A model generated the notes under the pieces. That model worked only from the letters and a program-made list of their open reading frames with translations. It was not told where the DNA came from and did not search any database. Positions 34,804 to 43,306 of a DNA stretch of 64,000 bases are shown here, in pieces; the stretch's first letter is position 1, and the number at the start of each line of letters is the position of its first letter. Source of the stretch: Lentzea pudingi (lineage in GTDB: Bacteria; Actinomycetota; Actinomycetes; Mycobacteriales; Pseudonocardiaceae); contig NZ_BMNC01000021.1 in NCBI RefSeq assembly GCF_014646255.1, forward strand, positions 55,547 to 119,546, read 5' to 3'. The position numbers and the translations under genes were made by a program.

Positions 34804-36662
34804 CGGCGTTGACGATCGTGCTCGCGATCGCCGCCTTGCTCTGGGCAAGGCGGCGGTTCGCGCTGCGCGCGTCAAAACGCACGAAGTCGGTCATCATGGT
34901 GGCCGCCATCCTGGCGTTGCAGGTCGTCATCGGAGCGACTCCGGCGAACGCCCAGGCCTGCAGCGACCCGCCGAACCCCGAGCGGCCCGGCGCGGGCATG
35001 GTCGGCGCGCTCGACCCGCCGGTCGGCAACGGCCTGCCGGGCTCGCCGTACCTCGAGTACGGCTACGCGGGCATGGAATGGCACTACTACCAGGCCAGTT
35101 GCGCCATCCCGAACGCCAGCGCCACGCTCGACACGTGGGCGGGCAACCAGCTCTTCAACATCGGCAAGAACATCGTCGGCGCCACGAACGCGTTGCACTA
35201 CACGGTGATGGGCCGCGGTCTGCTGGTCCCGCTGGACGACGCCGTGAAGAACGGCGTGCAGAAGGTCTACGACAACGTCTACCTGCGCTGGTTCGGCCTG
35301 GTGGCGTTGCTCCTCGCGATCCTGATGTTCCGGCAGATCTGGACCGGCGACTTCGCCACGATCTCCAAACGCGGGCTGTGGGCGCTGGCGGCCATGTGGC
35401 TGGCAACGTCCACATTGGCCTTGCCGCAGTTCTACAACCTCCTCGACAACACGCTGGTCTCCAAGACCTCGGAGATCCAGGCCGGGTTCATCGAGGCGCC
35501 AGAGGAACAAGGCACACTTCACGTACTACCGACGAAACTGCACGACGCCGTCGTCTACCAGAGCTGGCTGAGAGGCGCGTTCGGCACGCCGGAGGCACCG
35601 CAGGCCGCCGAGTACGGCCCGCGCATCCTCAAGGCACAGGCGTGGACCACGGCCGAGATCGCCGAGGGCAAGGACGGCAACCAGGCCGCCCTCGACGCCA
35701 AGAAGAACGAGTGGAAGGCCCTGGAGGCCCAGCTCGGCACGGCCAAGGGCTACTTCGACGGCGTCGACGGCAGCCGCACCGGCGCCGGTTTCCTCGCGCT
35801 GCTGCAGTCGATCGCGTTCTCGCTGTTCCAGTTGTTCGCGAAGGCCGCGGTGCTGCTGGCCCAGCTGCTGCTGCGCATCCTGACGCTCGCCGGACCGCTC
35901 ATCGGTCTCGTCGCGCTGTTGCACCACGACCTGCTGCGCAAGGTCGCCCGCGCGGTCGCCGTGACGATCTTCAACGTGCTGGTGCTCGCGGTCCTCGCGG
36001 GTGTGCACGCGTTGCTGCTGCAGGCGATCTTCAACGCGACCGGGCTCTCGTTGCTGACGCGCACGTTGCTCGGCCTGATGCTGACACTCGTGTGCTTCGT
36101 GATCGGCAAACCGTTGCGCCGCATGTGGCAGATGGTCGAGATGTCCGTCGGGTCGGCGAGCAACGTCCTGCCGATGAGCGGTGGCGTCTGGTCGAAGATG
36201 GTGAACCGCAAGAAGCAGGCCGGTCCGACGCCGCAGGACGAGTTCTGGGAGTCCGTGCGGGAGAACGAGACCGACGGCGACGAGGTGCCGCAGCGCGGTC
36301 GCGGCCGGGTGCGCCCGGAGGCGTCCAACCCGGTCATGGCGACGGCGCAGCGGCTCGACCGCGACTCGCAGCCGAGCCAGATCGTCGGCGGTGGCGACTC
36401 CTCGTCCGTGCGGGCGGGCGCGCTGCCCTCGGGCTCGGGTCCGGCGGCACTGCCCGTCGCCCGGTCGCGCGTGGTGGACAGCCCGACGGTCACCGACCGG
36501 CAGTGGGACCGGGTCGACGACGCGGTGCTCGTGCCGTCGCGGTCGGCCGCCTACTCCGCTCCGGTGCAGGAACCCCGCAGGGCCGAGACGGAAGTGGTGG
36601 CAGGACGTCCGGTGCACGTGATCTACCGGCCTTCGCGCGGGTTCGAAGTCAGGGACAACTGA
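34800..36662 (+). CDS. VirB6/TrbL-like polytopic membrane protein
   Basis: A 620-residue membrane protein. An N-terminal membrane or signal segment ends near ATPANAQA (about residue 50). An extracytoplasmic loop of about 120 residues follows, then a membrane segment at residues 160-180, a second loop with a Lys/Glu helix, and a cluster of hydrophobic helices at about 340-440. The last 160 residues are polar and disordered. This matches VirB6/TrbL channel subunits. ATG overlaps the VirB4-like stop. Confidence 0.78.
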   Translation: MTALTIVLAIAALLWARRRFALRASKRTKSVIMVAAILALQVVIGATPANAQACSDPPNPERPGAGMVGALDPPVGNGLPGSPYLEYGYAGMEWHYYQASCAIPNASATLDTWAGNQLFNIGKNIVGATNALHYTVMGRGLLVPLDDAVKNGVQKVYDNVYLRWFGLVALLLAILMFRQIWTGDFATISKRGLWALAAMWLATSTLALPQFYNLLDNTLVSKTSEIQAGFIEAPEEQGTLHVLPTKLHDAVVYQSWLRGAFGTPEAPQAAEYGPRILKAQAWTTAEIAEGKDGNQAALDAKKNEWKALEAQLGTAKGYFDGVDGSRTGAGFLALLQSIAFSLFQLFAKAAVLLAQLLLRILTLAGPLIGLVALLHHDLLRKVARAVAVTIFNVLVLAVLAGVHALLLQAIFNATGLSLLTRTLLGLMLTLVCFVIGKPLRRMWQMVEMSVGSASNVLPMSGGVWSKMVNRKKQAGPTPQDEFWESVRENETDGDEVPQRGRGRVRPEASNPVMATAQRLDRDSQPSQIVGGGDSSSVRAGALPSGSGPAALPVARSRVVDSPTVTDRQWDRVDDAVLVPSRSAAYSAPVQEPRRAETEVVAGRPVHVIYRPSRGFEVRDN

Positions 36663-36674
36663 AGGGAGGCGTAG

Positions 36675-37268
36675 GTGCCGATCCGTACCAACCGCGGCCG
36701 TGCCGCGGTCTACCGCAGGCTCTGGGGCTGGCCGCTGCGTTCCCCGCGTCACCTGGCCGCCTCGATCATCATCTTCGTGGTGCTCGTGGTCGCGCTCGGC
36801 GTGATCATCCCCAGGATGCTCGACCGCAAGGCCGCCGACCCGTCCGCGGCCGGCCCGCCCTCGTCGTCGTCGCAGGGCACCCAGGTCGGCCAGCTGCCGT
36901 CGAGCGGTTCGTCACTGCCGACCAAGGCGCCGTCGCCGTCCAACTCGGCGAAGGCGGCACCGCCCCAGGCCGACGCGCAGCTCGTCGCCGAGCTGTGGGC
37001 GGAGAACTGGGTCAAGCCACCGCCCGGCAACGACGTCAGCAAGTGGCTCAAGCAGCTCGAGGAGTACACGACTCCCGAGTTCCTCGCGCAGATGGCCACG
37101 ATCGACCCGAGGAACGTCCCGACCTCGTTCGACAAGGTCAAGGCCGTGAAGTCGACGACGTCCTCGATCGACTTCGAGACCACCACCAGCATCGGCAAGG
37201 TGCGCATCACGGCGGTCAAGGCGCCGAACGGCGAGTGGCTCGTCAACAGCTACACGAAGGTGGAGTGA
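36675..37268 (+). CDS. VirB8/TcpC-like bitopic membrane protein
   Basis: A 197-residue protein. A basic cytoplasmic start is followed by one transmembrane helix (about residues 32-52) and a Ser/Pro-rich linker. An NTF2-like domain of about 95 residues (WAENWVKPPPGNDVSKWL to VNSYTKVE) ends the protein. The layout matches VirB8/TcpC assembly factors of type IV secretion systems. GTG start with GGGAGG upstream. Confidence 0.75.
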   Translation: MPIRTNRGRAAVYRRLWGWPLRSPRHLAASIIIFVVLVVALGVIIPRMLDRKAADPSAAGPPSSSSQGTQVGQLPSSGSSLPTKAPSPSNSAKAAPPQADAQLVAELWAENWVKPPPGNDVSKWLKQLEEYTTPEFLAQMATIDPRNVPTSFDKVKAVKSTTSSIDFETTTSIGKVRITAVKAPNGEWLVNSYTKVE

Positions 37269-37272
37269 GCCC

Positions 37273-38274
37273 ATGCGCGTGATGTTGCTGATCGGGGCGC
37301 TGGCGATGATCGTCGTGATCGCGGTGACGACGTCGGGCGTGTCGCAGGTGGTCAGCAATTCCACGAACCCCGCCGCGGGCGCGGGCGTCAGGCGGATGAG
37401 CTGCAACGCGGCCATCGGCCCGTGGGACGCGGGCGGCGGCGACAAGGGCCGCCACGACGCGTCGCGCCTCAACGAGGAGCAGCGCAACATCGTCGCGCGC
37501 ATCATCTCGATCGGCCAGGAGCGCAAGCTGCCGCCGCTCGCGTGGCAGGTCGCGATCCAGGCGGGCATGACCGAGTCGGGCCTGCGCCCGTTGAACTACG
37601 GCGACCGCGACTCGCTGGGCATCTTCCAGATGCGTCCGTCGATGGGCTGGGGAACACCGGCCGAGGTGACCGACCCGACGTACGCGATCAACAAGTTCTA
37701 CGACGTGCTGCTCAAGGTGCCGGACTGGGAGAACAGGCGGCCGGGCGACTCGGCGCAGGCCGTGGAGCGGTCGGCGTTCCCCGACCGGTACCACAACTGG
37801 GAGTCCATGGCGGCGTTCCTGCTGGGTGAGCTGGGCGCGATCACGGACCCGGCGGGCTGCGGCTCGGGCGCGGGCCAGTTCCTGCTGGCGTCGAACGCGG
37901 CCGGCATCGCCATCGGGTTCACCAAGGAACAGCTGGGCGAGCCGTACCTGTGGGGCGGCAACGGCCCGGACGCGTGGGACTGCTCCGGCATCCTGGTCAA
38001 GGCGTTCGGCGCGGCCGGCGTGAGCATCCCGCGCGTCGCGAACGACCAGTACGAGAAGGGCGGCGCCCACCTCCCGGTGCGCGACGCCCAAGCAGGCGAT
38101 CTGATCTTCTGGGCAACCGACACGGCCAACCCCCGAACGGTGCACCACGTGGCCATGTACCTGGGCGGCGACGAGTACATCCATGCCCCCCAGACGGGTG
38201 ATGTCGTGAAGATCAGCAAGATCAACTGGGACTATTACGAGTTGATGCCGCTGGCCGTCCGGCCGGGCGTGTAG
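37273..38274 (+). CDS. Bifunctional wall hydrolase: lysozyme-like plus NlpC/P60 (VirB1-like)
   Basis: A 333-residue protein anchored by an N-terminal hydrophobic segment (about residues 3-22). Residues about 60-190 resemble a lytic transglycosylase, with catalytic Glu in MTESGLRP and LGIFQMRPSMGWG. Residues about 210-325 form an NlpC/P60 peptidase with Cys237 in DAWDCSGIL and His292 in VHHVAMYLG. Enzymes of this pair cut the peptidoglycan layer to let the type IV channel through. The order in the operon supports this. Confidence 0.88.
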   Translation: MRVMLLIGALAMIVVIAVTTSGVSQVVSNSTNPAAGAGVRRMSCNAAIGPWDAGGGDKGRHDASRLNEEQRNIVARIISIGQERKLPPLAWQVAIQAGMTESGLRPLNYGDRDSLGIFQMRPSMGWGTPAEVTDPTYAINKFYDVLLKVPDWENRRPGDSAQAVERSAFPDRYHNWESMAAFLLGELGAITDPAGCGSGAGQFLLASNAAGIAIGFTKEQLGEPYLWGGNGPDAWDCSGILVKAFGAAGVSIPRVANDQYEKGGAHLPVRDAQAGDLIFWATDTANPRTVHHVAMYLGGDEYIHAPQTGDVVKISKINWDYYELMPLAVRPGV

Positions 38275-38292
38275 ATCGCGGGGAGGCGCTCC

Positions 38293-38766
38293 ATGTTCAA
38301 CCACGACCCCATCCCGAGGCCTTCCGGACCGCCCGCGTCGAGCACACCAGTGCGTGACTACATGGCGGCCGGAGCACCGGGGGTCTCGGGCGACTACGTG
38401 GTGATCCCACGTGCGCTGGCCGAGGCGATGCCGTTGCCGTTCCAGCAGCACCTGGTGCACCTGCTGGCGGACTTCCACCGCACGTACGGCCACCTGAAGT
38501 GGCCGGTGTACCGCGTGGTGCCGTCCCGCTACGAGAAGCTGGGCGACCTCGACGAGGAACAGCTCGCCGAGGTCGGCGCCATCATGGAGATCGACTCCGA
38601 CGGATCCCTGGTCTACCGGGACCGCGCCGGACGTAAGATCGAGAACGCCGAAGACCGCACGGTGCTGGTGTCATGTTTGGACCCGATCCCGTCGGAGTAC
38701 GCCAACGCCAACCAGTCCACGCCGCCGCGGGGATTCCCGGCGCCTTTGGGAGGCGAACGCGTATGA
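38293..38766 (+). CDS. Unknown protein of the type IV-like operon
   Basis: A 157-residue soluble protein without a recognised domain. The N- and C-terminal tails are Pro/Ser rich. The middle contains VVIPRALAEAMPLPFQQHL, a helical segment, and a WPVYRVVPSRY strand. Predicted secretion or membrane segments are absent. It follows the wall hydrolase by 18 bases and its stop overlaps the next start (ATGA). Candidate substrate, adaptor or chaperone of the system; nothing proves it. Confidence 0.7.
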   Translation: MFNHDPIPRPSGPPASSTPVRDYMAAGAPGVSGDYVVIPRALAEAMPLPFQQHLVHLLADFHRTYGHLKWPVYRVVPSRYEKLGDLDEEQLAEVGAIMEIDSDGSLVYRDRAGRKIENAEDRTVLVSCLDPIPSEYANANQSTPPRGFPAPLGGERV

Positions 38767-38957
38767 GTGACAGCAGTGGTTGGTACTTCTGCCTGACCCA
38801 CCAGACGGTGGAGCAGGGCAAGGGCTGCAAGGGCGGGGACCGCATGGGCCCGTACCCGGACGAGGCCACGGCGGCCCGCGCCCTGGAGATCGCCAGGGAG
38901 AAGACGAAGGCGGCCGACCAGTCCGACAAGAAGTGGCGCGGCGACGACGAGGACTGA
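38763..38957 (+). CDS. Small SPOR-like protein at the end of the operon
   Basis: A 64-residue protein. GWYFCLTHQTVEQGKGCKGG is followed by MGPYPDEATAARALEIAREK, a pattern like the small SPOR-type actinobacterial proteins, with two cysteines that might bind metal or form a disulfide. ATG overlaps the upstream stop. The RNB gene starts shortly after. Function unknown. Confidence 0.65.
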   Translation: MSDSSGWYFCLTHQTVEQGKGCKGGDRMGPYPDEATAARALEIAREKTKAADQSDKKWRGDDED

Positions 38958-38975
38958 TCGGCTTAAGGTGTGCGG

Positions 38976-40382
38976 GTGGCTTCCCTGGTGATCCGCACGG
39001 GCCGTGCGGACCTGTCCTTCGACGGCATTCGCACCGAGTTCGGTCTGTCGGCGAGTTATCCGCCGGCCGCGCTCGCCGAGGCTGAGGAGGCGGTCTCCCG
39101 ATCTCCGGGTGACCGCCCCGACCTCACCTCGATCCCGCTGGTCACGATCGACCCGCCCGGTGCGAAGGACCTGGACCAGGCGCTGTGCGTGACGAAGTCC
39201 GGTGACGGCTTCACCGTGCACTACGCGATCGCCGACCTGGGGTTGTTCGTGACGCCCGGCGGCGCGCTGGACGTCGAGGTCCGGCGCCGTGGGCAGACCA
39301 ACTACCTGCCTGACGGCAACGTGCCGTTGCATCCGACCGTGCTGTCCGAGGGCGCGGCCTCTCTCTTGCCGGGTGTCACGCGTCCCGCCGTGCTGTGGAC
39401 CTTCGAGTGCGGTGCCGACGGCATCCCGGTGGAGGTCGAGGTGCGCCGGGCGCTGGTGAGGTCCACCGCCCAGTTCGACTACGCCTCCGTCCAGGCCACG
39501 TTCGACGCCGGGAACCCGCACCCGTCGGTCGCGGCGCTGGCCGAGTTCGGTCCGCTGCGCCGTGCGTACGCCCGTGAACGTGGTGCCATCGAACTGCAAC
39601 TGCCCGAGCAGGAGATCGAACCGGACGGCGACGGCTGGAAGCTCGTCACCCGGCCGCGCGCCGCCGTGGACTCCTGGAACGCCGAGATCTCGCTGATGAC
39701 CGGCATGGCCGCGGCCGCGATCATGCTGGAGGCGAAGGTCGGCATCCTCCGCACGCTGCCCGACCCGGACCCGGCGGCCGTCACCTCGCTGCGCAGGTCC
39801 GCGGCTGCGCTGAAGGTGAAGTGGCCGGCCGACCTGTCGCCGGGCGCGTTCCTGGCCGGGCTCGACCCCGCGACGCCCGAGGCGCTGGCACTGTTCACCG
39901 ACGCCACCCGGCTGCTGCGGGGTGCGGGCTACTCGGCGTTCTCCGGTTCGGTGCCCGAGGTCACGACGCACGCGGGCGTGGCCGCGCCGTACGCACACGT
40001 CACCGCGCCGCTGCGCCGCCTGGTCGACCGCTTCGCCACCGAGGTCTGCCTGGCCGTGACGGCCGGGGAGGAGCTGCCCGCGTGGCTGGCCGAGGCGTTG
40101 CCGGAGCTGCCGTCGGAGATGGGCTCGTCGGACTCCCTCGCCTCCAAGGTGGACCGCGCGGCGACGGACCAGGTCGAGGCCTGGGTGCTGGCCGGACGCG
40201 TCGGCCAGGAGTTCGACGCGGTGGTCCTGCGCGCCGGGGACGACGAGGCCGAGGTCTTCGTCGCCGACCCGCCGGTGCTGGCGAAGTGCTCGGGCCGGAA
40301 CCTCCCGGAGGGCGAACGGCTCCGGGTCCGCCTGACCGAGGCCGACCCGGTGGAGCGCAAGGCCCGCTTCGAACGCGCCTGA
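38976..40382 (+). CDS. RNB-domain exoribonuclease
   Basis: A 468-residue protein of the RNase II/R family. The catalytic RNB domain has the acidic cluster LVTIDPPGAKDLDQAL and HYAIADLGLFV near residues 50-90. The HVTAPLRRLVDRF region near residue 345 is also typical. There is no N-terminal cold-shock or S1 domain of full RNase R. Degrades RNA 3' to 5'. GTG at 38976 has AAGG seven bases upstream; a GTG at 38970 is also in frame. Confidence 0.88.
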   Translation: MASLVIRTGRADLSFDGIRTEFGLSASYPPAALAEAEEAVSRSPGDRPDLTSIPLVTIDPPGAKDLDQALCVTKSGDGFTVHYAIADLGLFVTPGGALDVEVRRRGQTNYLPDGNVPLHPTVLSEGAASLLPGVTRPAVLWTFECGADGIPVEVEVRRALVRSTAQFDYASVQATFDAGNPHPSVAALAEFGPLRRAYARERGAIELQLPEQEIEPDGDGWKLVTRPRAAVDSWNAEISLMTGMAAAAIMLEAKVGILRTLPDPDPAAVTSLRRSAAALKVKWPADLSPGAFLAGLDPATPEALALFTDATRLLRGAGYSAFSGSVPEVTTHAGVAAPYAHVTAPLRRLVDRFATEVCLAVTAGEELPAWLAEALPELPSEMGSSDSLASKVDRAATDQVEAWVLAGRVGQEFDAVVLRAGDDEAEVFVADPPVLAKCSGRNLPEGERLRVRLTEADPVERKARFERA

Positions 40383-40430
40383 GTCGCACGCCACCACCAG
40401 CCCGGTGCCGCCCCGTGTGAAGATGCAGGG

Positions 40431-41099
40431 GTGACTGAAATCCGTGACCTCACAGTCGGAGTCCTCGGCGGCACCGGAGCCCAGGGCAAGGGCCTGGCCG
40501 TCCGCTGGGCCCACGCAGGCGTCAAGGTGATCATCGGTTCCCGCAGCGCCGAGCGGGCCGAGCTCGCCGCCAAGGAGATCGTCGAGGTCGCCGGCGGCAC
40601 CGTGAGCGGCGCGGACAACGCCGACACCGCGGCGAACTCCGACATCGTCCTGGTGGCGGTCCCGTGGGAGGGCCACGGCGACCTGCTGGCCTCGCTGCGC
40701 GACCAGCTGGCCGGGAAGATCGTCATCGACTGCGTCAACCCGCTCGGCTTCGACAAGCAGGGCCCGTTCGCGCTGCCGGTCACCGAGGGCAGCGCGGCCC
40801 AGCAGGCCGAGCTCCTCCTGCCGGAGTCCAAGGTCACCGCCGCGTTCCACCACGTGTCCGCCGTGCTGCTGGCCGACCTGGCGAACGTGTCCGAAGTGGA
40901 CATGGACGTGCTGGTGCTGGGCGACGACCGCGAGGCCACCGACACCGTCCGGGAACTGGCCGAGCTCGTGCCCGGCTTCCGCGGCGTCTACGGCGGCCGG
41001 CTGCGCAACGCGCACCAGGTCGAGGCGTTCACCGCCAACCTGATCGCGGTCAACCGCCGGTACAAGACCCACGCCGGCCTGAAGATCACGGGCGTCTGA
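40431..41099 (+). CDS. npdG: NADPH-dependent F420 reductase
   Basis: A 222-residue Rossmann-fold protein. VGVLGGTGAQGKGLA is the NADP-binding loop at the N-terminus, and IIGSRSAERA follows with the residues selecting NADP over NAD. It transfers hydride between NADPH and the deazaflavin F420. Together with other F420 enzymes it fits actinobacterial metabolism. GTG start. Its stop overlaps the next start (TGATG). Confidence 0.9.
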   Translation: MTEIRDLTVGVLGGTGAQGKGLAVRWAHAGVKVIIGSRSAERAELAAKEIVEVAGGTVSGADNADTAANSDIVLVAVPWEGHGDLLASLRDQLAGKIVIDCVNPLGFDKQGPFALPVTEGSAAQQAELLLPESKVTAAFHHVSAVLLADLANVSEVDMDVLVLGDDREATDTVRELAELVPGFRGVYGGRLRNAHQVEAFTANLIAVNRRYKTHAGLKITGV

Positions 41100-41860
41100 T
41101 GCTCCCCGCCGACGACCTCGGTGAGCCGGTCGCGCTGGACCAGCCACGACGAGTGGTGAGCCTGGTGCCGTCGATCACCGAGGCCGTCGCGCAGAGCGTG
41201 CCCGGCTCCCTGGCGGGCGCGACGGACTACTGCACCCACCCGGCCGATCTCGACGTGCCGCGCGTCGGCGGGTCGAAGTACCCGGACGTCGACCGGATCC
41301 TCGCGCTGACCCCGGACCTCGTGATCGCGAACTCCGAGGAGAACCGCGCCGAGGACGTGGACCGGTTGCGCGCCAACGGCATCAACGTCTGGGTGACCGA
41401 GGCGCCGAAGACGGTCCCGATGGCGCTGGAGTCGTTGCGCAGGCTCTTCGCCCTGGGCTGGGACCTCGAACCGGACTGGCTCACGCAGGCCGAGGCTCTC
41501 TGGCGCGACACGGCACCGGCGAAGCTGACGGCGTTGGTCCCGGTCTGGCGCCGCCCGTGGGTGGTCGTCGGCAGGGACACCTTCGCCACCGATGTGTTGC
41601 GGCGCCTGGGAATCGAGAACGTCTACGCCGGGCACGAGGAGCGCTACCCGCGCCCGACGCTGGAAGAGCTGAACGACCAGCGCCCGGACCTCGTGATCCT
41701 GCCCGACGAGCCGTACGTGTTCACGCACGAGGACGGCCCCGAGAGCTTCCCGGGCCTGCCCTACGCGCTGGTCAACGGCAGGCACCTCACCTGGTACGGG
41801 CCTTCGCTCGTGGAAGCAAAGCCTGGTCTGCTGAGGGCACTGGACTACGGCCAGGGTTGA
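41099..41860 (+). CDS. Cobalamin-binding/BtuF-like helical-backbone metal receptor
   Basis: A 253-residue periplasmic-binding-protein-fold protein (RVVSLVPSITEAVAQ, GATDYCTHPAD, PDLVIANSEENR, PDLVILPDEPY). This is the class III binding protein fold of BtuF and related siderophore receptors. No signal peptide or lipobox is seen, which is odd for a transport receptor and suggests a cytoplasmic relative with another role. It is co-translated with npdG. Confidence 0.78.
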   Translation: MLPADDLGEPVALDQPRRVVSLVPSITEAVAQSVPGSLAGATDYCTHPADLDVPRVGGSKYPDVDRILALTPDLVIANSEENRAEDVDRLRANGINVWVTEAPKTVPMALESLRRLFALGWDLEPDWLTQAEALWRDTAPAKLTALVPVWRRPWVVVGRDTFATDVLRRLGIENVYAGHEERYPRPTLEELNDQRPDLVILPDEPYVFTHEDGPESFPGLPYALVNGRHLTWYGPSLVEAKPGLLRALDYGQG

Positions 41861-41910
41861 CAACCCCAGGTGGATTCGCGGAACCCGAAGCGCTGCCAGG
41901 ATTCTCGGCC

Positions 41911-42336
41911 ATGGGGAAACTAGCCGCGATCATCGCGACCGCCGCCGCCACCGTCACGCTCACGGCCGTCCCGGCCAGCGCCGAACCCGTCGTCGTCTAC
42001 CAGCTCGCCGGCACCACCCGCTGCCTCGCCGACGTGAGCGGCAACGTCGTTCTGCGGCCGTGCAACGAACTCGCGGACGAGCAGCGCTGGATCGTCCCGA
42101 TCAGCGGTGGTGTCGACTGGCCGCACAACATGGCCACCGACAAGTGTCTCGGCGCGACCACCTCCGGTGACGTGCTCGGGCAGGCCTGCACGTCGAGCTC
42201 CGGCCAGCGCTGGCGCCGGGTGCCGACGGGGACCTCGTTCCAGTTCCGCAACGTCGGCACCGGCAAGTGCCTCACCGCGCAGGTGACGCTCGCGGCCTGC
42301 ACCACGTCCAGCGCGAAGTGGAACGGCCTGCGCTAG
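41911..42336 (+). CDS. Secreted ricin-type lectin domain protein
   Basis: A 141-residue exported protein with a signal peptide (about residues 1-26, ending PASAEP). A single beta-trefoil-like domain follows with TTRCLADVSG, TDKCLGATTSGDVLGQACT and TGKCLTAQVTLAACTT repeats and QRW motifs, as in ricin-B/carbohydrate-binding modules. Six or more cysteines probably form disulfides. No catalytic domain is attached. Convergent with pip ten bases away. Confidence 0.8.
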   Translation: MGKLAAIIATAAATVTLTAVPASAEPVVVYQLAGTTRCLADVSGNVVLRPCNELADEQRWIVPISGGVDWPHNMATDKCLGATTSGDVLGQACTSSSGQRWRRVPTGTSFQFRNVGTGKCLTAQVTLAACTTSSAKWNGLR

Positions 42337-42346
42337 ACACCGGCCG

Positions 42347-43288
42347 CTAGTCGCGGAACCGGTCGGTCGCCGCCAGCAGGGCCGCGAGGATGCCGGGCTC
42401 GTCGTAGGCGTGCCCGGCGTCCGGCACCAGCACCAGTTCGGATTCCGGCCATGCCTTGTGCAGGTCCCACGCGGACACCGCCGGGGTCGCGATGTCGTAC
42501 CGGCCCTGCACGATCACGCCGGGAATGTCCTTCAACCGCACCGCGTCCCGGATCAGCTGCCCCTCCTCCAGCCAGCCGTGGTGCACGAAGTAGTGGTTCT
42601 CGATCCGCGCGAACGCCAGCGCGTACTCCGGCACGGCGAACTCCTGCACCAGCTCGGGCCGCGGCAGCAACGTCACCGTCGCGCCCTCCCACGTGCTCCA
42701 CGCGACCGCGGCAGGCCCGTGCACCTCGGGATCCTCCGAGGCCAGCAGGTCCGCGTACAGCTCGACGGGGTCACCCGACAGGCCGGCCAGCGGCGCCGTG
42801 AACTTCTCCCACAGGTCGGGGAAGAGGTTGGCCGCCCCGCCGCGGTAGTACCAGTCCACTTCGGACGAACGGAGCGTGAAGATGCCGCGCAGCACCAGTT
42901 CCGACACGCGCGAGGGGTGCGTCTCGGCGTACGCCAGCGCCAGCGTCGATCCCCAGGAGCCGCCGAACACCTGCCAGCGGTCGATCCCCAGCGAGGTCCG
43001 CAGCAGCTCCATGTCGGCGACGAGGTGCCAGGTCGTGTTCAGCGACAGGTCGCCGGACGTCGACGCGTGCGGCCGCGACCGCCCGCACCCGCGCTGGTCG
43101 AAGAGGATGATCCGGTAGGCGGACGGGTCGAAGAGGCGCCGGTGCGAGGGCGAGCAGCCGCCGCCGGGGCCGCCGTGCAGGAAGACGACGGGCTTGCCGG
43201 ACGGGTTGCCGCACTCCTCCCAGTACACGAGGTTGCCGTCGCCGGTGTCCAGGCTGCCTGACGCGTGGGGCTCGATCTCCGGGTACAT
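42347..43288 (-). CDS. pip: Prolyl aminopeptidase
   Basis: A 313-residue alpha/beta hydrolase. Oxyanion motif HGGPGGGC, nucleophile Ser111 in FGGSWGS, acid in VQGRYDIATP and His in DAGHAYDEP. It removes N-terminal proline from peptides (family S33). ATG at 43286-43288; only 18 bases separate it from the divergent GST-like gene. Complete and typical length. Confidence 0.93.
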   Translation of the reverse strand: MYPEIEPHASGSLDTGDGNLVYWEECGNPSGKPVVFLHGGPGGGCSPSHRRLFDPSAYRIILFDQRGCGRSRPHASTSGDLSLNTTWHLVADMELLRTSLGIDRWQVFGGSWGSTLALAYAETHPSRVSELVLRGIFTLRSSEVDWYYRGGAANLFPDLWEKFTAPLAGLSGDPVELYADLLASEDPEVHGPAAVAWSTWEGATVTLLPRPELVQEFAVPEYALAFARIENHYFVHHGWLEEGQLIRDAVRLKDIPGVIVQGRYDIATPAVSAWDLHKAWPESELVLVPDAGHAYDEPGILAALLAATDRFRD

Positions 43289-43306
43289 GGGCCTATCGTC
43301 GGACAC

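Noticed and set aside
30529..38957. Integrative conjugative element
   Set aside because: No integrase, relaxase, coupling protein, tRNA-end duplication or att repeat was seen; tRNA-Leu at 25.3 kb is intact and several genes away.
38613..41147. 844-codon minus-strand frame across RNB and npdG
   Set aside because: Spans two well-supported genes on the other strand and has no recognisable domain.
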